From an uncultured Parabacteroides sp. (lineage in GTDB: Bacteria; Bacteroidota; Bacteroidia; Bacteroidales; Tannerellaceae): 26,569 bases of DNA. The DNA is taken from assembly GCF_905196875.1 (NCBI RefSeq), contig NZ_CAJJWO010000069.1, forward strand, positions 1 to 26,569, written 5' to 3'. The translations under genes and the position numbers were made by a program. The notes below the pieces were generated by a model. That model searched no databases. It had not been told where the DNA came from and saw only the letters and a list, made by a program, of their open reading frames with translations. How positions within the stretch are numbered: position 1 is the first letter of the stretch; the number at the start of each line of letters is the position of its first letter. Shown in pieces: positions 20,970-26,569 of the stretch.

Positions 20970-21734
20970 ATGAAGTACGGTTCAGAACAGATATTACCTT
21001 ACAACGGAGAAGAACAGAAGAGCACACAAGTCAGACGTATGTTCGACTCGATTGCAGGCACCTATGATCTATTGAACCATACGCTCTCGTTCGGAATCGA
21101 TAAAATATGGCGCAGGAAAGGCATTGCCTTCCTGCGTCCTTTTTCTCCGCAGTCTATACTGGATATCGCCACCGGAACCGGCGACCTCGCTATTTCCATG
21201 CATCGCAAATTGAAAGCCCGGCAGATCATCGGGGCCGACATTTCCGAAGGCATGATGCAGGTCGGACGCGAAAAAGTGGCCCGGGCCGGTTACTCGGAAT
21301 ATATATCATTCGAACAACAGGACTGTACGGCGCTCACCTACCCCGACAATTCGTTTGACGCCGTAACTGCAGCATTCGGAGTACGTAACTTTGAAAATAT
21401 CGAACAGGGGATAGCAGAGATGTTCCGGGTATTGAAACCCGGCGGTCATCTGATGATCCTCGAGCTTTCCACACCGGAACATTTTCCGATGAAACAACTT
21501 TACCAGATCTATTCAAAGACGATCATTCCATGCATAGGCCGGTTATTTTCGAAAGAAAAGGCTGCTTACAGCTATCTGCCGGCATCTATCAAAGTAGTTC
21601 CGCAAGGAAAGGTTATGAAAGAACTGCTCATTCGCCGGGGATTCTCCGAGGCACGGGTTCGCACCTTTACTTTTGGAATTTGTTCATTATACACAGGTTG
21701 TAAGGGTAGTTCGCAAAACACCCCTACGAAATAA
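20970..21734 (+). CDS. menG: Demethylmenaquinone methyltransferase, with repeat-derived C-terminal tail
   Basis: 254 residues of the UbiE/MenG class I methyltransferase family, which makes the last step of menaquinone synthesis. Motifs: F-D-S-I-A-G-T-Y-D-L-L-N-H (25-37), the SAM-binding L-D-I-A-T-G-T-G-D-L-A (64-74) and the G-A-D-I-S-E-G-M (88-95) region. V-R-N-F (138-141) and the ending T-F-G-I-C-S-L-Y-T-G (234-243) are family typical. Family members usually end within a few residues of that point. Here residues 244-253 are encoded by a copy of the 28-bp palindromic repeat, and the stop comes 4 bp after it. A conserved core with an added tail suggests a functional enzyme. Anaerobic Bacteroidales use menaquinone, hence menG rather than ubiE. 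Confidence 0.94.
   Translation: MKYGSEQILPYNGEEQKSTQVRRMFDSIAGTYDLLNHTLSFGIDKIWRRKGIAFLRPFSPQSILDIATGTGDLAISMHRKLKARQIIGADISEGMMQVGREKVARAGYSEYISFEQQDCTALTYPDNSFDAVTAAFGVRNFENIEQGIAEMFRVLKPGGHLMILELSTPEHFPMKQLYQIYSKTIIPCIGRLFSKEKAAYSYLPASIKVVPQGKVMKELLIRRGFSEARVRTFTFGICSLYTGCKGSSQNTPTK
21700..21727. repeat. 28-bp GTAGGGGCGG-type palindromic repeat, copy 3 (within menG coding sequence)
   Basis: 23 of 28 positions equal the perfect palindrome at 9596-9623, with the same central GTTCGCAAA. It is read in frame as the last ten residues before the final lysine of MenG. Compensation is partial, so the stem is weaker than in copy 2. Confidence 0.72.
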
Positions 21735-21752
21735 ACAGAAAGAGAAAAGGCT

Positions 21753-22493
21753 ATGCAGAAATATGGTTTATTGGGATATCCACTCGGGCACTCGTTTTCC
21801 AAAACTTATTTCAACCAGAAGTTTGAGGCGGAAAAAATAAATGCTCAATATATCAACTTCGAGATTCCGAACATCAAGGATATCAAAAAAGTACTGAAAG
21901 AAAATCCGGACTTAAACGGTCTGAACGTGACGATCCCTTACAAGGAACAGGTTATTCCCTATCTGGACGAGCTGGATGAAGACGCACGTCTGATCGGTGC
22001 AGTGAACGTGATAAAATTCACCAAAGGCCTTTTCGGTAAAAAGCTGAAAGGATACAATTCCGACATTATCGGGTTCAAGCAATCGATCGAACCGCTGTTG
22101 AACGAGACACACCGGAAAGCACTGATCCTGGGTACCGGCGGAGCCTCCAAAGCTGTTTTCCAGGGTTTAAAGCAGTTGGGAGTCGGAGCCACGCTGGTTT
22201 CACGCAAACCAAAAGAATTTTGTATCACTTACGATGAGATTACTGCCAGGACAATGGAGCAATACACCGTGATCGTCAATACGACCCCGCTGGGAATGTT
22301 CCCGAATATCAACAACTGTCCGGATATTCCTTACGATCTGCTCACACCCGATCACCTGTTATACGACTTGTTGTATAACCCGGATGAAACTCTTTTCATG
22401 AAGAAAGGAAAAGAAAAAGGAGCCATAGTCAAGAACGGACTCGAAATGTTGCTTCTTCAGGCATTCGCCGCGTGGGAAATCTGGCAGAAGTAA
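21753..22493 (+). CDS. aroE: Shikimate dehydrogenase
   Basis: 246 residues; AroE proteins are commonly about 245-280. It reduces 3-dehydroshikimate with NADPH in chorismate synthesis. Seen: Y-P-L-G-H-S-F-S (9-16, shikimate-binding serines), N-V-T-I-P-Y-K (58-64, catalytic K64), Y-N-S-D-I-I-G-F (101-108, catalytic D104), the nucleotide-binding G-T-G-G-A-S-K-A (127-134) and N-T-T-P-L-G-M (176-182). It starts 18 bp after menG and ends the phoH run. Chorismate also feeds menaquinone synthesis, so the pairing with menG is metabolically sensible. The 41-bp repeats begin 11 bp after its stop. Confidence 0.96.
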   Translation: MQKYGLLGYPLGHSFSKTYFNQKFEAEKINAQYINFEIPNIKDIKKVLKENPDLNGLNVTIPYKEQVIPYLDELDEDARLIGAVNVIKFTKGLFGKKLKGYNSDIIGFKQSIEPLLNETHRKALILGTGGASKAVFQGLKQLGVGATLVSRKPKEFCITYDEITARTMEQYTVIVNTTPLGMFPNINNCPDIPYDLLTPDHLLYDLLYNPDETLFMKKGKEKGAIVKNGLEMLLLQAFAAWEIWQK

Positions 22494-22503
22494 ACCTACG
22501 ACA

Positions 22504-22626
22504 CCCCATAGATATGTCAGAAACTTCTGAAAGCTCCATTTTTATAATTTAGTACTTTCAGAAGCTTCTGAAAATATTTTTTCAATGATTTGATCCTTTC
22601 AGAGGTTCCTGAAAGGACTTTTACAA
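22504..22626. repeat. Three 41-bp tandem units, each centred on an inverted repeat
   Basis: Units are 22504-22544, 22545-22585 and 22586-22626. Units 2 and 3 match at 30 of 41 positions; units 1 and 2 at 23 of 41, mainly over the core. Cores are TCAGAAACTTCTGA (22517-22530), TTTCAGAAGCTTCTGAAA (22556-22573, a perfect palindrome) and CCTTTCAG...CTGAAAGG (22595-22616). Dyad centres are exactly 41 bp apart. Each dyad is followed on the plus strand by a T-rich stretch. The array fills the 140-bp gap between the convergent aroE and TIGR03915-like genes. It could be a weak terminator array, a protein-binding array or a small repeat family. Confidence 0.85.
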
Positions 22627-22633
22627 GCTATCA

Positions 22634-23398
22634 TTATTGTTTTTCCGTCATATATTTCCAGAAACGGGCAGGCATATGCTGGCGATGTAATTTCGGATTT
22701 AACCGCTCTTTGATGGCGATCGATTTAAAATAAGTCTTCCACATTTTCTGGAAAAGCTTTTCATCCTTATCCATGATACTTTCACTAAGGAAACCGGAAA
22801 GCAGATGGGCCTCCTTATGTTCAAAACGCACTTCGACAGCTTCCGTCAGGTCATAATAATAACCATACTCGCGTTTCAGGTCATACACCAGCCATTTCTG
22901 ATCGGAAAAACGATCCTTTAAATGAGGAATAATCAGGGGTAATACATTATATATAGGTTCCAGTGCCGCGAAGAAAGTACCGTCGGCCGCCTTCTGAAAA
23001 CGGAAGAACTGCATGTTGCGAAGCCGTTCGTTACTTACCTTCTTCCATATTTTAGCCAGTTCCAATACATCCGGATCACCGAAGTTCAACTCTATCGACC
23101 GGGGATGATCGACTGCTTTACGGATATAACGAAACAGAAGCATATCTATCTCCGGCAATTCCGACAACCAGGTCACCGTCAGCATTGAAAGCGAGGTCTG
23201 CGACAATTTCTTTTGCAACCCTTTCCATACCCGGTCTGCTTTCTCGCTGTCCGAACAAATGGTAACCGTTTCCTCACAGAACAGAGGCAACGGCTCTCCT
23301 TCCACCACCAGCGCATCCGGAAACGATTTACGCGAATACGCATCGAAGACGGCTGTGAGCAGTCCTTCAAAAGTCTTATCGTATATAAAAACTATCAT
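22634..23398 (-). CDS. TIGR03915-like probable DNA metabolism protein (DUF4130 region), partner of the radical SAM protein
   Basis: 254 residues. It begins M-I-V-F-I-Y-D-K-T-F-E-G-L-L-T-A-V-F-D-A-Y, the typical start of this family. The C-terminal two-thirds (about 80-250) resembles DUF4130: F-F-R-F-Q-K at about 129-134, W-L-V-Y-D-L-K-R-E-Y-G-Y-Y-Y-D at about 168-182, and the ending H-M-P-A-R-F-W-K-Y-M-T. In other species this family occurs next to the TIGR03916 radical SAM protein, sometimes fused to a uracil-DNA glycosylase-like domain. No such domain is attached here. Start is 3 bp after the radical SAM stop, so the two are surely co-transcribed. A role in DNA repair or modification is predicted only. 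Confidence 0.85.
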   Translation of the reverse strand: MIVFIYDKTFEGLLTAVFDAYSRKSFPDALVVEGEPLPLFCEETVTICSDSEKADRVWKGLQKKLSQTSLSMLTVTWLSELPEIDMLLFRYIRKAVDHPRSIELNFGDPDVLELAKIWKKVSNERLRNMQFFRFQKAADGTFFAALEPIYNVLPLIIPHLKDRFSDQKWLVYDLKREYGYYYDLTEAVEVRFEHKEAHLLSGFLSESIMDKDEKLFQKMWKTYFKSIAIKERLNPKLHRQHMPARFWKYMTEKQ

Positions 23399-23401
23399 AT
23401 A

Positions 23402-24661
23402 TTATTCCGGAAACTGTAAAGTCAATTGCCTGTCGTCTATCTTCTTTCTGCCTTTTTGTAATAACAAATGGCGGACATTCTCCGGTTTCAGCTCATTTAC
23501 CGTGTACATCGGCAATTCATTGCAGGTGATAAAATATTGCGCCTTCTTCATCACAATACCCATTTTCTTTAATTGCTCGGCTCCCAAACGACCATAACGC
23601 CGGGATACAACGATCAGTTTAGCCGACTTCACTCCTATGCCCGGAACACGGAGGAGCATCTCATAATCCGCTTTATTGATATCGACCGGGAATGCCTGTG
23701 GATTACGCAACGCCCACGATAACTTCGGATCCAACTCCAGATCGAGATCCGGATAGGCATCGTTCACGATCTCATCCACCTTAAACTGGTAGAAGCGCAA
23801 CAGCCAGTCGGCCTGATACAACCGGTTTTCCCGCACTAACGGCGGTTGTTTCAGCATTGGGAGACGTGTATCATAATCATTTACCGGGATAAAGCCGGAA
23901 TAATACACCCTTTTCATTGTCGGTCGCTGATAAAGAGCTGACGACAGACGAAGGATATCTTTATCCGTATCGGCTGTCGCTCCTACGATCATCTGCGTGC
24001 TTTGTCCTGCCGGGGCGAAACGCGGAGCGTGCCGGAACCGCTTACGCTCTTCCGAACTCTGCAGAACGCCTTGCTGGATATAGCGCATCGGAGCAAAGAC
24101 ACTCTTAAAGTCTTTCTCGGGAGCAAGTATCTGCAAGCTTTGTTCATTTGGGATTTCGATGTTCACACTCAACCGGTCGGCATACAGACCTGCCTCGTTC
24201 ACCAGTTCCTGACTGGCACCGGGAATACTTTTCATGTGGATGTATCCATTGAAACGGTGTATCAGACGCAAATCCTTTATAGCACGCACCAATCGCTCCA
24301 TCGTATAATCCGGGCTCCTGACAACCCCCGAACTCAGAAACAATCCTTCGATATAATTACGACGGTAAAATTCGATCGTCAGATTGACCAACTCCGAAAC
24401 GGAGAGCGTCGCCCGCGGCAGGTCGTTACTCCGGCGGTTGATGCAGTAAGCACAATCGTACATACAATAATTGGTCAGCATGATCTTCAATAACGAAATA
24501 CACCGTCCGTCTTCTGCAAAACTATGGCAAATACCCCAACCGGCCGCACTTCCTATCATTCCGCTTTTCTTGGAACGGGAAGTACCGCTTGATGCACAGG
24601 ATACATCATATTTAGCTGATTCAGCTAATATTTTAAGTTTTTCGAGAACTGTTTCATTCAT
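23402..24661 (-). CDS. Putative DNA modification/repair radical SAM protein (TIGR03916-like)
   Basis: 419 residues. The radical SAM cluster motif is C-M-Y-D-C-A-Y-C (C66, C70, C73; C-x3-C-x2-C). Upstream are further cysteines C22, C45 and C54, in a region (S-G-M-I-G-S-A-A-G-W-G-I-C-H) that looks like the family's conserved N-terminus. The radical SAM barrel spans about 55-270. Near the C-terminus (about 325-353) is a helix-hairpin-helix segment, L-L-R-V-P-G-I-G-V-K-S-A-K (336-348), the kind that binds DNA non-specifically. That combination supports a DNA-directed reaction, but the substrate is not known. It is first in a two-gene operon and divergent from an AraC regulator. A -7 box lies at 24683-24690. 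Confidence 0.88.
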   Translation of the reverse strand: MNETVLEKLKILAESAKYDVSCASSGTSRSKKSGMIGSAAGWGICHSFAEDGRCISLLKIMLTNYCMYDCAYCINRRSNDLPRATLSVSELVNLTIEFYRRNYIEGLFLSSGVVRSPDYTMERLVRAIKDLRLIHRFNGYIHMKSIPGASQELVNEAGLYADRLSVNIEIPNEQSLQILAPEKDFKSVFAPMRYIQQGVLQSSEERKRFRHAPRFAPAGQSTQMIVGATADTDKDILRLSSALYQRPTMKRVYYSGFIPVNDYDTRLPMLKQPPLVRENRLYQADWLLRFYQFKVDEIVNDAYPDLDLELDPKLSWALRNPQAFPVDINKADYEMLLRVPGIGVKSAKLIVVSRRYGRLGAEQLKKMGIVMKKAQYFITCNELPMYTVNELKPENVRHLLLQKGRKKIDDRQLTLQFPE

Positions 24662-24682
24662 ATTTCAGGAGGATATGCCACA

Positions 24683-24690
24683 CAAAAATA
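24683..24690 (-). promoter_or_regulatory. Bacteroidetes -7 element for the radical SAM operon
   Basis: On the minus strand TATTTTTG fits TAnnTTTG, 21 bp upstream of the ATG at 24661. Confidence 0.5.
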
Positions 24691-24703
24691 AGGATTAAAA
24701 AGC

Positions 24704-24711
24704 TATCTTTG
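24704..24711 (+). promoter_or_regulatory. Bacteroidetes -7 element for the AraC regulator
   Basis: TATCTTTG fits TAnnTTTG, 17 bp before the ATG at 24729, implying a short leader of about 10 nt. The divergent -7 box of the radical SAM operon is only 13 bp away. Confidence 0.6.
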
Positions 24712-24728
24712 CGATAAAATATAGTGAA

Positions 24729-25556
24729 ATGTTCTTAGATAATATTCCCGTACATAACCTGGATGAAACGGACTTCTTCGTCGTCGAACTGATTGAAAAC
24801 TGCGCGCCTTTGAATTTTCAGGGATCGCACCGGCATAATTTCTACGAACTGCAATTCTTTACGGAAACGGGGACAAACGAAAGCCACAGCATCGACTTCG
24901 TGGAATATCCATTGCAAGCCAACCAGCTTTTCCTGCTTCGTCCCGGACAAGTACATACACTGAAACTAAAAGATCAGAAAGGATTTCTGTTCGCCATCGA
25001 TCCCGATTATTTCGAGCGCCTCTGCCTTCATATCGAGAGGTATGCGGATCATACATTTCCGACTATGCTTCTTCTCCCGGAGAAAGAAATTCCGGCTATC
25101 CGCCAAATCATCCATCTGATCTACACCGAACATGAAGGGTTGCACCGGAAAAGCCTGCTTAATTCATACATGCACGCCTTGATCACCCATCTGTTATTAT
25201 TATACACCGATACCCGGATCGATCAGGATATACGCGTCAGTAAAGTCTTGTCTCTGATAGACAAGCATTACATCAACGAGCGATCCACCGACTTCTACGC
25301 CTGCGAAGTAAACCTCAGCAACAAACGGATGAACGAGCTGACAAAAAAGGCCGTCGGCCACACAGTCAAACAACTGATAGACCAACGGCTATTACTGGAA
25401 GCCAAACGCATGATCAGTTCCGGAGCTTCGAGCTTCAAGGAAATTGCGTTCAGCCTGGGATTCAGCGAAGCATCCTATTTTACCCGCTTCTTCAAGGAAC
25501 AAAGCGGCTGTACCCCCGAACAATTCCGGTCGTTATTGAAGAAAGACCTGTCATGA
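24729..25556 (+). CDS. AraC family transcriptional regulator
   Basis: 275 residues. The N-terminal part (about 30-95) is cupin-like: G-S-H-R-H-N-F-Y-E-L-Q-F-F (32-44) and L-L-R-P-G-Q-V-H-T-L (69-78). The C-terminal ~100 residues are the AraC double helix-turn-helix: L-S-N-K-R-M-N-E-L-T-K-K (196-207), then F-K-E-I-A-F-S-L-G-F-S-E-A-S-Y-F-T-R-F-F-K (236-256) and the usual G-C-T-P-E-Q-F-R. It is a cytoplasmic DNA-binding regulator, probably responding to a small molecule. It is convergent with the MFS exporter (6-bp overlap of the 3' ends) and divergent from the radical SAM operon, so either may be a target; sequence does not decide. Confidence 0.94.
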   Translation: MFLDNIPVHNLDETDFFVVELIENCAPLNFQGSHRHNFYELQFFTETGTNESHSIDFVEYPLQANQLFLLRPGQVHTLKLKDQKGFLFAIDPDYFERLCLHIERYADHTFPTMLLLPEKEIPAIRQIIHLIYTEHEGLHRKSLLNSYMHALITHLLLLYTDTRIDQDIRVSKVLSLIDKHYINERSTDFYACEVNLSNKRMNELTKKAVGHTVKQLIDQRLLLEAKRMISSGASSFKEIAFSLGFSEASYFTRFFKEQSGCTPEQFRSLLKKDLS

Positions 25557-26569
25557 ACGGACTTTGATCATCGCCAACCGTCGCCGCGTATCGACAAACA
25601 GCAACATAAAAGAGGTTAGTCCGCAAACGAACAGCCCGCACATCATCGGTACCACTGAATTGTTCTGCAGGAAACTGACCACAGCCGACAGTATCCCGGT
25701 AAACAACAATTGCAGGAATCCCATCAATGCCGAAGCTGCCCCGCTGTCTTCCTTAAAATAAGCCAGACCAAGCGAAGTCGTTGCCGGTAGCAGCAATCCG
25801 ATCGGGATCAGATTCAGGAAAACCAACACCAGTAAAGGCACGACAGAAGTCGACACCAACGAAGTCACCACCAGCAACACCCCGATCAACAACTGAAAAA
25901 CAAGCGTATATCTCACCAGTTTCTTCAACGTCATATATTTCAGGAAGAAATTAATAATATAGGTACCGAACATCAACCCCAACGAATTGACTGCAAAAAT
26001 AATGGCAAACGTATCTCCCGACATTCCGCCCTTTTCCATGATCAGGAAAGGAGCATTGGAAACATATACCATCAAACCACCGTAAGCCATACAGCCTATT
26101 ATCGTATAAACCATATACGGCCATACTTTCATCACTCGCACATATCCTTTCACCATTTCCCGCAACGAAGGCTTCTTCGCTTTCACCCCTTCGGGTAAAG
26201 GCATCGATTTACTTTTCGGAAGGAATATCCAGGTCAACAGAATGGTACAAGCACCTAACAGTGCCATCGTATTGAACACCCCGTGCCAATGCCATTGTTT
26301 CAACAGCAAATTACCGATAGTCGGAGCAATGACAGGAGCAATACCTGAAATGATCACCAATAAAGAGAATACCTTCGTCCGTTGTTCATTCACAAACAAA
26401 TCGTTCACAGCTGCACGTCCGACCACAACACCGGCACATCCTCCGAAAGCCTGGAAGAAACGGATCACCCAAAGTTGCTCGATCGAAGTCACATAGATGG
26501 AAGCAAACGAACTGACCGTATATAAAGCAGTCGCCAGCAAGATCGGAATCTTGCGGCCGTAATAATCGG
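25551..26569 (-). CDS. MFS multidrug exporter, Bcr/CflA family (partial, 5' end outside window)
   Basis: The frame continues past a TTG at 26540 to the right edge as D-Y-Y-G-R-K-I-P-I-L, the conserved loop 2-3 motif of major facilitator transporters. So about 60-70 N-terminal residues, including the first two helices, are outside the window. Some 339 residues are visible, with about ten membrane segments. V-I-R-F-F-Q-A-F-G-G-C-A-G-V-V-V-G-R-A is the motif after helix 3 typical of Bcr/CflA drug exporters. A charged central loop (K-S-K-S-M-P-L-P-E-G-V-K-A-K-K) separates the halves. The family exports antibiotics or small metabolites; substrate unknown. Its stop codon and that of the AraC gene lie within the same six bases (TCATGA, 25551-25556). 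Confidence 0.92.
   Translation of the reverse strand, partial: DYYGRKIPILLATALYTVSSFASIYVTSIEQLWVIRFFQAFGGCAGVVVGRAAVNDLFVNEQRTKVFSLLVIISGIAPVIAPTIGNLLLKQWHWHGVFNTMALLGACTILLTWIFLPKSKSMPLPEGVKAKKPSLREMVKGYVRVMKVWPYMVYTIIGCMAYGGLMVYVSNAPFLIMEKGGMSGDTFAIIFAVNSLGLMFGTYIINFFLKYMTLKKLVRYTLVFQLLIGVLLVVTSLVSTSVVPLLVLVFLNLIPIGLLLPATTSLGLAYFKEDSGAASALMGFLQLLFTGILSAVVSFLQNNSVVPMMCGLFVCGLTSFMLLFVDTRRRLAMIKVRS

Noticed and set aside
22504..22626. CRISPR array
   Set aside because: The period is 41 bp with no distinct unique spacers; similarity extends over the whole unit and there are no cas genes nearby.
26538..26540. TTG at 26538-26540 as the start of the MFS exporter
   Set aside because: The frame continues upstream with the conserved D-Y-Y-G-R-K loop motif up to the window edge, so the gene is truncated by the window, not short.

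Overview
The window looks like a chromosomal segment from a gut Bacteroidales, most likely Parabacteroides or a close relative. The support is the family content (HU-like/DUF4469 protein, fimbrillin-type and PepSY-like lipoproteins, a GH2 beta-galactosidase with the Bacteroidetes C-terminal domains, and a phoH-purC-menG-aroE run), the lack of clear Shine-Dalgarno sequences, and many TAnnTTTG elements, the Bacteroidetes -7 box. The genus is inference from protein character only. I found no rRNA, tRNA, CRISPR array or transposase.

Region 1 (1-10,980) is an export/efflux locus read leftwards. One operon encodes a periplasmic adaptor (HlyD/MacA type), two FtsX/MacB-type permeases and one ABC ATPase. 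A second operon to its left encodes at least four more permeases; the last runs off the window. The permeases come in two subtypes, A (start M-F/L-K-Q-Y-L-K-Q-A) and B (ending in P-A-E-A-L-H-Y-E where the C-terminus is visible), always in A-then-B order, giving three A/B pairs for one ATPase and one adaptor. Both operons start with a sigma-54-type -24/-12 promoter, with two GTGTTC-type operator sites upstream at identical distances (67 bp from the -12 base to the first site centre, 19 bp to the second). This points to joint control by one NtrC-family activator outside the window. An HU-like protein gene on the opposite strand lies between the operons, together with a long imperfect palindrome.

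Region 2 (11,078-17,720) holds two probable surface lipoproteins (PepSY-like and fimbrillin-like), an exported GH2 beta-galactosidase, a divergently transcribed Dcu-type C4-dicarboxylate transporter, and a cupin-like protein resembling an AraC sensor domain without its DNA-binding half.

Region 3 (17,784-22,493) is mainly housekeeping: a small thioredoxin (WCGYC), a convergent lipoprotein with an M15-peptidase-like motif, then a tight phoH-purC-menG-aroE run. The 3' end of menG reads through a copy of a 28-bp palindromic repeat that occurs three times in the window.

Region 4 (22,494-26,569) starts with three 41-bp tandem units, each with a dyad, between two convergent genes. Next come a two-gene operon for the TIGR03915/TIGR03916 pair (a putative DNA-repair radical SAM protein and its partner), a divergent AraC regulator, and a Bcr/CflA-type MFS exporter cut by the right edge.
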